A stretch of DNA of 64,000 nt from Roseiarcus sp963721905 (GTDB lineage: Bacteria; Pseudomonadota; Alphaproteobacteria; Rhizobiales; Beijerinckiaceae), in contig CAVRMF010000015.1 in the NCBI GenBank assembly GCA_963721905.1, forward strand, positions 248,001 to 312,000, read 5' to 3'. Shown here piece by piece: positions 17,563 to 27,503 of the stretch; the stretch's first letter is position 1; every line of letters begins with the position of its first letter. The notes beneath the pieces are model-generated. The model was not told the origin of the DNA and made no database searches. It worked only from the letters and a program-made list of their open reading frames with translations. Position numbers and translations under genes: made by a program.

Positions 17563-20500
17563 ATGGACGTGGGCAAGTGGCTTCGCGGCCTCGGCCTTGG
17601 TCAGTACGAGGAGAAGTTTCGAGACAACAAGATTGACGCGGACCTGCTTCCGCGGCTGACGGTCGACGACCTCAAGGACATCGGCGTTTCTGTTGTTGGC
17701 GACCGCAGACGGCTGCTTGACGCGATCGCTGCGTTGGCTGACGCAAAGCCTGCAGACCTGCCCGCTTCCCCGCCGAAGCCCGTGCCGCCCAAGGGTCCCG
17801 AAGTCTCGGCCGAGCGCCGTCCAATCACGGTGATGTTCTGCGATCTCGTCGGCTCGACGAGCCTTGCTGCGAAACTTGACCCGGAGGACTGGCGCAACCT
17901 CGTCAACGCCTATCTCGACGAGACTTCGGCGGCGGTGACCAACCTAGGTGGCCATGTCCTGAAGAAGCTCGGCGACGGGCTGATGGCGTTGTTCGGCTAC
18001 CCGCGGGCGCAGGAGAACGACGCCGAGCGCGCCGTTCGCGCTGCTCTCGCCATCCAACGCGCGCTCGCGGACCTCAATGCAAGGAACGCCCGAACAGGCG
18101 CGCCCGAGCTTTCCGCGCGTATCGGCCTTGAGTGCGGCTCCGTCGTGGTCGACGCCGCCGGCGAAGTGTTCGGCGAAGCGCCGAACGTCGCGGCGCGGGT
18201 GCAAGCTGCTGCTGAGCCAGGGTCGGTCCTAATCACGGGAAGCGTGCAGCGCCAGGTCGCCGGGCTCTTCGTCGTCGAGGAGAACGGCGCGCACGAGTTG
18301 AAGGGCGTCGCCCAGCCCCTGTCGCTTTATCGAGTCCTTCGCGCTAGCGGCGCGGGTCGACGGGGCAGCGGGAAGGCGCTGACGCAGTTCGTCGGCCGAG
18401 AGGAGGAACTAGCCCTGCTTGCGCGCCGCTGGGAGCGCGCTCGGGCAGGCGAAGGCCAGCTTGTGCTCATTGTGGGCGAACCGGGGCTGGGCAAGTCGCG
18501 TCTCATCGAGGAGTTCCATCTGGGGCTCGCAGAAACGCCGCACACCTGGGTCGAATGGAGCGCCTCGCAGCTCTTGCAGAACACGCCGCTACATCCAATC
18601 GCTGAATGGGGCCGGCAGCGGTTTGGTGTGGATGCTCCTGCGGAACAGCGTCTCGCCGACCTCGAAGGCACGTTGCGTTTGATCGGCCTCGACCCGGCCG
18701 AACATGCGCCTCTGCTCGCACCGCTCGTGGACATTCCGCTTCCGCCTGGCCGCGCGGCCCATTTCCCGCCGGAAGAGCTGCGGCGAAGGCAACTGGCGGC
18801 GATGACCGCTTGGGTTCTGGCTGGGGCGCGGTCTCAGCCGGTTGTCGTGGCTTTCGAGGACCTGCACTGGGCCGACCCAACATCGCTCGACCTATTACGC
18901 CCGCTCGCTGAGCGCGGCGCGCAAGCGCCGCTGCTTCTGTTGGCTACGACCCGCCCTGAGTTTCGCTCGCCCTGGAGCCTGCGGTCGCATCACAGCGTGC
19001 TCTCGCTCAGTCCCCTCGATCGCGCCGGCGTCACGCGCATGGTTGGCGAAATCTCGGCCCGCCACGCCCTCTCTAAAGAGCTGATCGAGGGGGTCAATGA
19101 ACGAACAGGCGGCGTGCCGTTGTTTGTTGAGGAAGTGACCCGATTGCTGGTTGAGCGAGGCGAGCAGGGCGGTGTTCAAACCATCCCGCCGACCTTGCAG
19201 CAGTCTCTTGCTGCGCGCCTCGACCGGTTGGGGACCGCGCGCGAGGTCGCACAGGTTGGCGCGGTTCTTGGACGCGATTTCGTCTATACGCTGCTGCGCG
19301 ATGTCGCCGAAATTGATGAACCAACGCTGCAAGCATCATTGGATCGGCTTGCTGACGCCGACCTGCTGTTTGTCGAGGGCGCTCCGCCTGAGGCCAAATA
19401 TCGCTTCAAGCACGCGCTGATCCAGGACTCGGCCTACGAGAGCCTGCTCAAGAGCCGCCGCCAGGCGCTCCATCGCCGTGCGGCCGAGGCGTTGCGCGAG
19501 GCGAACGCCGAGCCCGAAGCGATCGCCCATCATTTCACTGAGGCCGGTCTCGACGATCTCGCGATCGAATGGTGGGGTAAAGCAGGCGATCAGGCGCTGC
19601 GCCGCTCGGCCTTCCAGGAGGCGATCGCGCACCTCGGCAAGGCGATCGCGATGGCCGACAAGGCGGCTAATCCGGGAAGACAGCAATTGATCAGCGGCGT
19701 GGGCGGTTCAAGCCCGCGATCGAGGTTGCAGAGCGATTACGCTCGCGCGGTGATGTGGTCCAGAGGCTACGCCGCTGAGGAAACGAAGGCCGCGTTTGCC
19801 CGGGCCAGCGAACTTGCCGGCCAAACAGAAAATGCCGCCGATAAATTCGCGGCCTATTACATGAAGTGGACGCGAAGCCAAATGCGGGCCGAACTCCGCC
19901 TGGCGCTAGCTACCGCTGAAACCTTCCTGCGGGAAGCCGAAGAGGGCGGATATGTCACAGAAGCTATCGTTGCCCGTCGTGCTATCGGCTCAACCTGCTT
20001 AGCTCAGGGCAATTTTGTACAGGCGCGAACCTACCTGGAACGGGTAGTAAACGAATTTGTGCCCGCGGGTGACACGCAGGCGCGCCTCCACTTTGGCCAA
20101 GACCCCAGAGCCGCCGCCGCTGCGTATCTCGCGCTGGCTGCTTGGCACCTGGGTGAGGTTGAGCGCGCTCGGCGATTGGCCGAACAGGCGGTCCAACTAG
20201 CAGCCGAATTGGGGCACGTTCCGACCAGCGCCAATGCCCTTACTTGCCAAATCATTCTTGAAGCCCTCCGCGACGACCCTCGCGCAGCGCTTCGCTCCGC
20301 CGAAGTGCTGCATGCGCTGGTTCAAGGGCGAGGCATGGACCTCTACGTCGCCGCGTGCGAGGCCCTTGCCGGGTGGGCGCGCGGACGACTTTACGATGCG
20401 CAGGCTGGAGCGGAGCAGTTGCGGAAAGCGTTGGCGAACTATCTAGATCAAGGTAACAAATTCCTCGCGCCAACATTCTACGGGTTGCTCGCCGAGCTTG

Positions 20501-20682
20501 AAGCCGTATCACAGGGTCCCGATAGCGCCGTGACGCTGATCGACCAGGGCTTGGCGATAGCGGGCGAGACCGACGAGCACTTCTCGGACCCCTACCTCTA
20601 TAGGCTACGCGGCGACATCTTGCTGAAACGCGATCCCGACGATCTCTCAGCCGCCGGAGAAGCTTATCAGACAGCAAATTAG
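17563..20682 (+). CDS. SAM-domain class III adenylate/guanylate cyclase with AAA ATPase and TPR (5' part of frameshifted gene)
   Basis: From ATG 17563 (GGAG upstream) about 1039 residues. Residues 1-65 are a SAM domain (WLRGLGLGQYEEKFRDNKID). Residues ~85-255 are a class III cyclase: metal Asp in VMFCDLVGSTSL, second Asp in KKLGDGLMALFG, and NVAAR for the transition state. A STAND/AAA-like ATPase follows, with FVGREEELALL, Walker A VGEPGLGKSR and Walker B VVVAFEDLHWADP, then TPR-like helices. Such proteins make cyclic nucleotide in response to an unknown signal. The frame stops at TAG 20680 because of one extra A in the run at 20676-20678; without it the protein continues in the next feature. 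Confidence 0.88.
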   Translation: MDVGKWLRGLGLGQYEEKFRDNKIDADLLPRLTVDDLKDIGVSVVGDRRRLLDAIAALADAKPADLPASPPKPVPPKGPEVSAERRPITVMFCDLVGSTSLAAKLDPEDWRNLVNAYLDETSAAVTNLGGHVLKKLGDGLMALFGYPRAQENDAERAVRAALAIQRALADLNARNARTGAPELSARIGLECGSVVVDAAGEVFGEAPNVAARVQAAAEPGSVLITGSVQRQVAGLFVVEENGAHELKGVAQPLSLYRVLRASGAGRRGSGKALTQFVGREEELALLARRWERARAGEGQLVLIVGEPGLGKSRLIEEFHLGLAETPHTWVEWSASQLLQNTPLHPIAEWGRQRFGVDAPAEQRLADLEGTLRLIGLDPAEHAPLLAPLVDIPLPPGRAAHFPPEELRRRQLAAMTAWVLAGARSQPVVVAFEDLHWADPTSLDLLRPLAERGAQAPLLLLATTRPEFRSPWSLRSHHSVLSLSPLDRAGVTRMVGEISARHALSKELIEGVNERTGGVPLFVEEVTRLLVERGEQGGVQTIPPTLQQSLAARLDRLGTAREVAQVGAVLGRDFVYTLLRDVAEIDEPTLQASLDRLADADLLFVEGAPPEAKYRFKHALIQDSAYESLLKSRRQALHRRAAEALREANAEPEAIAHHFTEAGLDDLAIEWWGKAGDQALRRSAFQEAIAHLGKAIAMADKAANPGRQQLISGVGGSSPRSRLQSDYARAVMWSRGYAAEETKAAFARASELAGQTENAADKFAAYYMKWTRSQMRAELRLALATAETFLREAEEGGYVTEAIVARRAIGSTCLAQGNFVQARTYLERVVNEFVPAGDTQARLHFGQDPRAAAAAYLALAAWHLGEVERARRLAEQAVQLAAELGHVPTSANALTCQIILEALRDDPRAALRSAEVLHALVQGRGMDLYVAACEALAGWARGRLYDAQAGAEQLRKALANYLDQGNKFLAPTFYGLLAELEAVSQGPDSAVTLIDQGLAIAGETDEHFSDPYLYRLRGDILLKRDPDDLSAAGEAYQTAN

Positions 20683-23600
20683 GATCGCGAAGGAACAGGG
20701 CGCACGCAGCCCAGTCCTTCTAGCGTCGCTGTCGCTCGCCAAGCTCTATCAATCCTCCAACCAGCCCGGCGACGCGCACGCCATTCTCGCACCCGCGCTC
20801 GAAGGTTTCGCGCCGACGCCGGAAATGCCGGAGATCGCCGAGGCGCTGGCGCTGCTGGCGGCGTTACGGGAGACGGACGAGGTCAGAGCGCAAGTTGCCC
20901 AGCAGCAGCGACTAACGCAGTTGCACGTGGCCTACGGCAATGCGCTCTTTGCCGCGCGCGGCTACGGCGCGTCGGAAACAACAAAAGCCTTTGCCAGAGC
21001 CCAAGCGTCCTCTTCGGGAGACAAGGACGTGCCCGAACGATTGGCAGCCGACTATGGTCTATGGGCCGGCGCCTACGTGCGGGCCGAGTTGCCCTCGATG
21101 AGGGCGCATGCGTCCGCCTTTCTTCGCGTCGTCGAGGCTATACCCAACTCGCCCGAGGCCGGAGTCGCCCATCGCACTTTCGGGATCACATGCTGGTTCG
21201 CTGGCGAGTACCGCGAGGCGCGAGATCATCTGGAACGCGCGCTCGCCTTGTTCCAGCCGGGTCGCGGCGACGATCTGGCGTTTCGGTACGGAACCGACGC
21301 AGGCGTAACTGAAATGGCCTATCTGACGCTTGCGCTGTGGCCACTCGGAGAAGTCGATCGGGCGATTTCGTTCATCGACCGCATGCAAATGCGGATCGCG
21401 GACCTCGCGCATGTCAGCACGCTCGCGGCCGGAAGTACGTTCGCGGCCGTGTTCGCATTGATGCGGGCCGACCGTGCGCGCGCCGCTCCGCACGCGGTTG
21501 AGGTTGCCCGGCTCGCGCGTGAGCATGAACTCCCCATGTATCGCGCGGTAAGCGCGTTTCTTGAGGGTTGGGCCAGCTCTGCGAGCAGCGTAACCGGTGC
21601 CGGACTCGACGAGATGCGCCGCGGCGTCGCCCTGCTGCGCGAACAGAATGTTCTGTCCTTCGACGGTCTAGTGAAGATCGCGCTGGCCGAGGCCGAAGCG
21701 CGTGCGGGCGATCCGGCGCGCGCGATTGCGATCCTCGACGAAGCGCTCACGACGTCTGACCGCACGGGCCATCGCGCGTTCGAAGCGGAACTGCATCGGG
21801 CGCGCGGCGACACCCTGCTCAAGCGCGATCCAGCCAACCCCGCGCCCGCCGAAGAGGCCCTCCTGACCGCGATCGCGGTCGCGAAGCAGCAAGGCACGCG
21901 CAGCTTCGAACTGCGCGCGGCGCTTTCGCTGGCCAAACTCTACCGGTCGACTGGCCTTCCCGCCGTCGCCCACGGTGTCCTTGCGCCGGCCCTCGAAGGC
22001 TTTACGCCGACGCGCGAAATGCCCGAGATCGCGGAAGCGCAGACGCTGATCGCGGCGCTTGAGGAGACGGACAAGGTCAAGGCCGTCGTGGCGCACGGGC
22101 AGCGACTGACGCAGTTGCACGTCGCTTACGGCAACGCGATCGCGCATGCGCGCGGCTTCGGCGCGCCGGAGACCGCGGACGCGTTCGCCAAAGCACGCAA
22201 ATCGATTTATGGCGCAAATGACGCGCCCGAACGGCTGGCGGCCGACTTTGGCCTGTGGGCCGGTAGCTACACTCGCGGCGAGCTGTCCGCAATCAGGGCG
22301 CACGCGGCGGCTTTCCTCCGCGACGTCGAGACGCGGCCCGATTCTCCCGAGGCCGGAGTTGCTCACCGCGTAGCCGGAACGACGCATTGGTTCGCCGGAG
22401 AGTACCGCGAAGCGCGAAGCCATCTCGAATGTGCGCTCGCCCTGTTCCGATCCGGGCGCGACGACGATTTGGCCTTTCGCTTCGGACAGGACCCGGGCGT
22501 CGCGGCGATGCTTTACCTCGCGCTCACGTTGTGGCCGATGGGCGACATCGGGCGCGCGGTTTGCCTCGTCCGCGACGCGGATGCGCGGAGTGCGTCCCTC
22601 AGCCATGTCGTCACGCGCGCATACGGGAAAAGCAACGCGGCGATGTTCGAACTGATGTGCGGCGACCTCACACGCGCCGCACTGAACGGCAGTGAACTCA
22701 CCCGACTTACGCGCGAGCACGATCTACCGATGTGGCGAGCGTTTGGGGTCCTTCTTGAGGGTTTGGCGAGTGCCCAAAGCGGCGCGGCTGGCGGGCTCGA
22801 CGCCATGCGTCGCGGGATCGAACTTCTGCGCGAGCAGAACGTCCTGATCTTTGACGGGCTCTTCAAGATTGCGCTCGCCGAAGCCGAAGCCCGAGCAGGC
22901 GACGTCGATCGCGCGCTCGTCTTCATCGACGAAGCGCTGGCGACTGCCGATAGCCTCGGCCATCGCACATTCGAAGCCGAACTGCATCGGGCGCGTGGCC
23001 AACTCCTGTTAAATCGCGACCATGCCAACCCCGCGCCGGCAGAAGACGCATTCCTGACCGCCATCGCCGTTGCGAAGCAGCAAGGCACGCGCAGCTTCGA
23101 ACTGCGCGCCGCACTTTCGCTCGCCAAGATGTACCAGTCGACCGCTCGCTACGCCGACGCTCATGCCATCCTCGCGCCTACCTTCGACGGCTTCATGCCG
23201 ACTCTTGAAATGCCTGAGATCGCCGCGGCGCAGGCACTGCTTGCGGCGCTGGCGGATAGCGACGAGGTCAAAGCCGACGCGGCGCGCCGTCAGCAACGGC
23301 TTCACCTACAAACCGGCTACGCTCAGGCTATGGGGTTTTCACGAGGCTTTTTGGCCAACGAAACAAGGGCGGCGTTCGAACAGGCCGGCCGGCTAGCAAG
23401 CCGGGAAGGCGGGAAGGAGCGATTCGCCGCGTATTACGGGCGCTGGGTGGTGAGCTTCGCGCGCGAGGAGATCGCCGAATCGCTACGAATCGCTGGGGAA
23501 TTCCTCCAGGACGCAGAGTCCGAAGGTCGGGACATGGAAGCCGGGGCTGCCTGTCGTGCGCTCGGGCTTTCACTTTATGTCGCCGGCGACTTCGAATCGG

Positions 23601-24472
23601 CTCAGGCGAGGCTCGATCAGGCGATCCGGCTTCGCAAACCCAACCACGACGACGATTCTCGGCGCCTGTTCGGCTACGATCCGCAAGCCGGCGCGATGGC
23701 CTATCTCGCCTGCCTCAAGTTGGCTCGCGGCGAGCTTTCGGCCGCGCGTGAAATGATCGAAGCGGCGGTCGCTCGCGCGGACGGGCTAGGTCACATTCCG
23801 ACCCGCGCAAACGCTTGGTTGTTTAGGGCGACCTACGAAGCCATGCGCGGCGACCCGGAAGCGACACTACCTGCGGCGAGCACGCTTCTCGCAGTGAGCC
23901 GTCAAGGCGGCCTTGCGCTCTACATCACCTGCGGCGAAGCCATTCAGAGTTGGGCGCGGGCGCGGCTCGGCGAGTTGGAGGCCGGAACGGCGATCTTCCG
24001 CCAGTCGCGCGCGAGGCTCATCGAACAGGGAGGGTTGGTCCTTTCGCCCTTCTTTGCGGGCCTCCTCGCCGAACTCGACGCCGAACGGCGGCGCCTCGAC
24101 GACGCCCTGGCGCTCGCCGAGGAAACTCTGGCGCGCGCCGCAACAACGGGATCGCATTTCAACGACTCGACACTGCACCGATTGCGCGGCCAGGTTCTGC
24201 TCCTGCGCAATTCCACCGATCCCGTTCCCGCCGAAGGCGCCTATCGGACTGCCATTGCCATTGCCAAGCAACAGGGCGCACGCAGTTACGATCTGCTTGC
24301 CTCCCATTCGCTCGCCAAACTTTATCAGTCGACCGGCCGTCTGGCCGAAGCCCGTGCCGTCCTCGCCCCCGCAATAGAAGGCTTTACTCCGACGCCAGAA
24401 ATGCCGGAGATCGCTGAGGCGCAGACGCTGCTGGCGGCTATCGAGGCCGGCGCGCAGGTGAGGCATGAATAA
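20678..24472 (+). CDS. TPR-repeat C-terminal part of the giant cyclase (downstream of frameshift)
   Basis: In frame with ATT at 20678, the product resumes as IRIAKEQGARSPVLLASLSL exactly where the upstream protein stops, giving ~2300 residues overall. The part holds the end of module 1 and three further ~398-residue modules beginning near 20906, 22100 and 23291. Each starts around QRLTQLHVAYGNA or the divergent QRLHLQTGYAQA, ends with PEMPEIAEAQTL, and consists of helical TPR-like pairs. Related cyclases usually have one such tail ending LAAIEAGAQVRHE, as the last copy does. Internal duplication is therefore the unusual feature. An ATG at 20825 could start a separate product, but no ribosome site is present. 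Confidence 0.8.
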   Translation: MRIAKEQGARSPVLLASLSLAKLYQSSNQPGDAHAILAPALEGFAPTPEMPEIAEALALLAALRETDEVRAQVAQQQRLTQLHVAYGNALFAARGYGASETTKAFARAQASSSGDKDVPERLAADYGLWAGAYVRAELPSMRAHASAFLRVVEAIPNSPEAGVAHRTFGITCWFAGEYREARDHLERALALFQPGRGDDLAFRYGTDAGVTEMAYLTLALWPLGEVDRAISFIDRMQMRIADLAHVSTLAAGSTFAAVFALMRADRARAAPHAVEVARLAREHELPMYRAVSAFLEGWASSASSVTGAGLDEMRRGVALLREQNVLSFDGLVKIALAEAEARAGDPARAIAILDEALTTSDRTGHRAFEAELHRARGDTLLKRDPANPAPAEEALLTAIAVAKQQGTRSFELRAALSLAKLYRSTGLPAVAHGVLAPALEGFTPTREMPEIAEAQTLIAALEETDKVKAVVAHGQRLTQLHVAYGNAIAHARGFGAPETADAFAKARKSIYGANDAPERLAADFGLWAGSYTRGELSAIRAHAAAFLRDVETRPDSPEAGVAHRVAGTTHWFAGEYREARSHLECALALFRSGRDDDLAFRFGQDPGVAAMLYLALTLWPMGDIGRAVCLVRDADARSASLSHVVTRAYGKSNAAMFELMCGDLTRAALNGSELTRLTREHDLPMWRAFGVLLEGLASAQSGAAGGLDAMRRGIELLREQNVLIFDGLFKIALAEAEARAGDVDRALVFIDEALATADSLGHRTFEAELHRARGQLLLNRDHANPAPAEDAFLTAIAVAKQQGTRSFELRAALSLAKMYQSTARYADAHAILAPTFDGFMPTLEMPEIAAAQALLAALADSDEVKADAARRQQRLHLQTGYAQAMGFSRGFLANETRAAFEQAGRLASREGGKERFAAYYGRWVVSFAREEIAESLRIAGEFLQDAESEGRDMEAGAACRALGLSLYVAGDFESAQARLDQAIRLRKPNHDDDSRRLFGYDPQAGAMAYLACLKLARGELSAAREMIEAAVARADGLGHIPTRANAWLFRATYEAMRGDPEATLPAASTLLAVSRQGGLALYITCGEAIQSWARARLGELEAGTAIFRQSRARLIEQGGLVLSPFFAGLLAELDAERRRLDDALALAEETLARAATTGSHFNDSTLHRLRGQVLLLRNSTDPVPAEGAYRTAIAIAKQQGARSYDLLASHSLAKLYQSTGRLAEARAVLAPAIEGFTPTPEMPEIAEAQTLLAAIEAGAQVRHE

Positions 24473-24527
24473 GCACCGCTATGGACTGGCTTTCATGCTA
24501 TTCTGAGTGACGCCCAGAGGGTGCGCC

Positions 24528-26309
24528 ATGGGGGGAATGCGTAAAATCGCAGCGATCCTGGTCGCGGATATTGTCGGCTACAGTCGTCTCGCTGGCGCGG
24601 ACGAGGATCGCACGCTGTCGCGGCTCCGGGGTTTAAGAAGCGACCTGATCGATCCCGCCATCGACGCCCATCATGGACGCATCGTCAAGCGAACCGGCGA
24701 CGGCAGCCTCATCGAGTTCCGCAGCGTGGTCGACGCCGTGCGCTGCGCGTTCGAGATTCAGAACGGCACCGTCGAGCGCAACGCGGGGCTTCCGCCCGAG
24801 CGCCGCATCGAGTTCCGCATTGGCATCCATCTCGGCGACGTGGTCGAGGAGGCTGACGGCGATTTGATGGGTGATGGGGTCAATATTGCCGCGCGGTTAG
24901 AGGGGATTTGCGAACCCGGTGCGGTCTGTTTGTCCGAGGACGCCTACCGCCAGGTGAAAGGGCGGCTTGATCTCGCGGTCACCGATCTCGGCCCGATCCA
25001 GCTCAAGAACATCGCCGAGCCGATCCACGTCTATTCGCTTGACGTGGGCCAGCCCGCCCACGCGAAGCTCACACCTGCCCCGGCGTCCGAAAAATCCGCC
25101 CCGCCGCGCCTTTCGATCGTCGTCCTGCCGTTCGCCAATATCGGCGGCGGCGCGGAGCAAGAGCATTTCGTCGATGGGGTCACCGAGAGCCTGACGACCG
25201 ACCTTTCGCGTCTTCGCGGCTCGATTGTGATCGGGCGCAACACCGCCTTCACCTATAAGGGCAAGCCCGTCGATCTGAAGCAGATCGGCCGCGAGCTGAA
25301 CGTGCGTTATGTGCTGGAGGGCAGCGTCCAGCGCGGCGGAAACCGCATGCGCGTCAACGTCCAGCTCATCGACGCCGTAACCGGAAATCATCTCTGGGCC
25401 GAGCGATTCGACAAGCCGCTCGCCGATCTCTTCGACATGCAGGACGAGATCGTCGCGCGGCTGGCAGGCGCGCTCAACGCCCAGCTTGTCGCCGCCGAGG
25501 CGCGACGGGCGGAACAGGCTCCGACCCCCGACTCGACGGACCTCTATTTTCAGGGTTTGGCTTGGTTCAATAGGGGTGTAAATCCTGATCATGTCGCAAA
25601 GGCGCGCGGCTTTTTCGACCGCGCGCTGTCCGCCGACCCCGACAATGTCGACGCGCTTGTTGAATCGGCGCGCGCAGACGCGGTCGCGGGCGCAAATGCC
25701 TTTGTAACCGACGCCAAAGCGGCCTTCGCGGCGGCGGAAGCGAAATTGACCAAAGCCTTGTCGTCGGTCCCGGACCATGCGCTTGGCCACTTGCTGCTAG
25801 GACATGTCGAGATACTCACCAAGCGCCCTGCGGAGGGCATCGCCGAATGTGAACACGCGCTGGAGCTGGATCGAAATCTCGCCTTCGCCCATTTTGATAT
25901 TAGATTGGCTAAGGTTTTTATGGGCCGCGCCGAAGAAACAGACGCTCACGTTGTCGAGGCCCTGCGCCTCAGTCCGCGCGATACGTTGGCATACGTCTGG
26001 ATGAGTATCGCGGGCATGGCCAAGAACCAGCTTGGCAGTTGGGAGCAGGCGGTCGTGTGGTTTCGGCGGTCAATCGAGGCCAATCGAAATTGTCCGACCG
26101 CGTGTTTCAATTTGGCTGCAGCGCTCGCGCAGCTTGACCGGCTTGACGAGGCGCGTTCCGTAGTCAAGGCCGGTCTCGCGCTCAACCCGACCCTTACCGT
26201 CTCCCGCGCCCGCGCTGCGTGGACGGCGAGGAGCGACGACCCGACATTTCTGGCCAAGGTTGAACAAATTTTCGAAGGCATGCGCAAGGCGGGAGTCCCC
26301 GAGCAATGA
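24528..26309 (+). CDS. Class III adenylate cyclase with TolB-like and TPR domains
   Basis: About 593 residues from ATG 24528 (GAGGG 7 bp upstream). Residues 4-165 are the cyclase domain: VADIVGYSRLAGADEDRTL, KRTGDGSLIEF and NIAARLEG. Then come the TolB-like N-terminal domain (LSIVVLPFANIGGGAEQEHF, VDGVTESLTTDLS) and several TPRs ending EGMRKAGVPEQ. Both metal Asp residues and the Asn/Arg pair are present, so activity is plausible. It lies 56 bp after the giant cyclase and its stop overlaps a degenerate third cyclase. Confidence 0.9.
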   Translation: MGGMRKIAAILVADIVGYSRLAGADEDRTLSRLRGLRSDLIDPAIDAHHGRIVKRTGDGSLIEFRSVVDAVRCAFEIQNGTVERNAGLPPERRIEFRIGIHLGDVVEEADGDLMGDGVNIAARLEGICEPGAVCLSEDAYRQVKGRLDLAVTDLGPIQLKNIAEPIHVYSLDVGQPAHAKLTPAPASEKSAPPRLSIVVLPFANIGGGAEQEHFVDGVTESLTTDLSRLRGSIVIGRNTAFTYKGKPVDLKQIGRELNVRYVLEGSVQRGGNRMRVNVQLIDAVTGNHLWAERFDKPLADLFDMQDEIVARLAGALNAQLVAAEARRAEQAPTPDSTDLYFQGLAWFNRGVNPDHVAKARGFFDRALSADPDNVDALVESARADAVAGANAFVTDAKAAFAAAEAKLTKALSSVPDHALGHLLLGHVEILTKRPAEGIAECEHALELDRNLAFAHFDIRLAKVFMGRAEETDAHVVEALRLSPRDTLAYVWMSIAGMAKNQLGSWEQAVVWFRRSIEANRNCPTACFNLAAALAQLDRLDEARSVVKAGLALNPTLTVSRARAAWTARSDDPTFLAKVEQIFEGMRKAGVPEQ

Positions 26310-26680
26310 CCGCAACCCGCCGGCTCGCCGCGATCCTCGCCGCCGACGTCGTCGGCTACTCGGGCTTGGTGGGCGACGGCGCGGGCGGTGCGCGAGCATC
26401 GCGAGACGGCGCGGCCGATCGTGGCGGGGCTCGGTGGCCGCATTGTCAAAACGACTGGCGATGGCCTCTTGTTGGAGTTTCCGTCCGTCGTCGCCGCCGT
26501 CAAACGCGCGATCGCGATCCAGTATGGATGATCGACCGCAGCGCGGGCACGTCGGAGAACGAGCATCCTCTATCGCATCGACGTGAACCTCGGCGACGTC
26601 CTGATTGGGGGGACGATATTCTCTGGCGACGGCGTCAATATCGCAGCGCGGCTCGAAGGGCATCTACGCATTTCCTGTTT
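26306..26680 (+). pseudogene. Truncated, frameshifted adenylate cyclase remnant
   Basis: The ATG overlaps the previous stop (ATGA). It starts TATRRLAAILAADVVGYSGL, then alternates frames: AREHRETARPIVAGLGGRIV, KTTGDGLLLEFPSVVAAVKR, and finally LGDVLIGGTIFSGDGVNIAA. At least two indels and loss of everything after the cyclase domain mark it as decayed. Confidence 0.75.
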
Positions 26681-26780
26681 AATTGATCCGACGAATTGAC
26701 GGAAACCCTGCAACGTGATCCCGTTAAATATCGACCTGATATTGGGGTCGCCCAGCATTCACGCATACCAGAGGCAAAAA

Positions 26781-27368
26781 ATGTCGAAGATCGTCGATGA
26801 GGTCGTCGGGGCTAATCAGAAATATGCGCGAGAGTTCGGAGCGAAGGGTGATCTCGCGCTGCCACCGGCTCGACAGTTTGCGATTCTCACTTGCATGGAC
26901 GCGCGGCTGGATCCGGCCAAATACGCCGGGCTCGCCGAGGGCGACGCGCATGTCATCCGCAATGCCGGCGGTCGCGCCACGGACGACGCGATCCGGTCCC
27001 TCGTCATCTCTCACAAGCTGCTCGGCACCCGCGAGTGGTTCGTGATCCATCACACGAACTGCGGAATGGAGCTGTTCTCCGACGAGGTGATGGCGGATCT
27101 CCTCGACGACGATCTGGCGACCGCCTCCTTTGACGGAAAGTCCTGGTCGAACCCGCATCATCACGGCGGTCACGCGGCCGGCCATTTCATCAAGTGGCAC
27201 ACGATCAAGGATCAGGAGTTGAGTGTGGTCCAGGACGTGCGTCGCATTCGGGAGCATCCGCTGGTTCCCTCGAACATCCCCATCTATGGCTACATTTACG
27301 ACGTGAAGACCGGGCGTCTCAACGAGGTGAAGGCGGCAACCAAAGCCGGCAAGGCAAAGACGGCCTGA
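26781..27368 (+). CDS. Beta-class carbonic anhydrase
   Basis: A 195-residue enzyme starting at ATG 26781 with GAGG upstream. Zinc ligands and catalytic dyad are visible: Cys-x-Asp-x-Arg in AILTCMDARLD, then the His-x2-Cys motif VIHHTNCGMELF. The segment VIRNAGGRATDDAIRSLVIS is typical. It interconverts CO2 and bicarbonate in the cytoplasm. It is monocistronic or loosely linked to the DHFR-like gene downstream. Confidence 0.92.
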   Translation: MSKIVDEVVGANQKYAREFGAKGDLALPPARQFAILTCMDARLDPAKYAGLAEGDAHVIRNAGGRATDDAIRSLVISHKLLGTREWFVIHHTNCGMELFSDEVMADLLDDDLATASFDGKSWSNPHHHGGHAAGHFIKWHTIKDQELSVVQDVRRIREHPLVPSNIPIYGYIYDVKTGRLNEVKAATKAGKAKTA

Positions 27369-27503
27369 CGAGTTGGCGTGGAAAATGCCCGTTGTGCACG
27401 CGCCACTTGTGCTCCTGCGCCGTTCTTGGCGACCCCGCGGCCGGCTGCGCAGAAAGAGAACGCCAATCAGTCTGCCGGATGTTGGAACGTGTGGGATCCG
27501 ACC

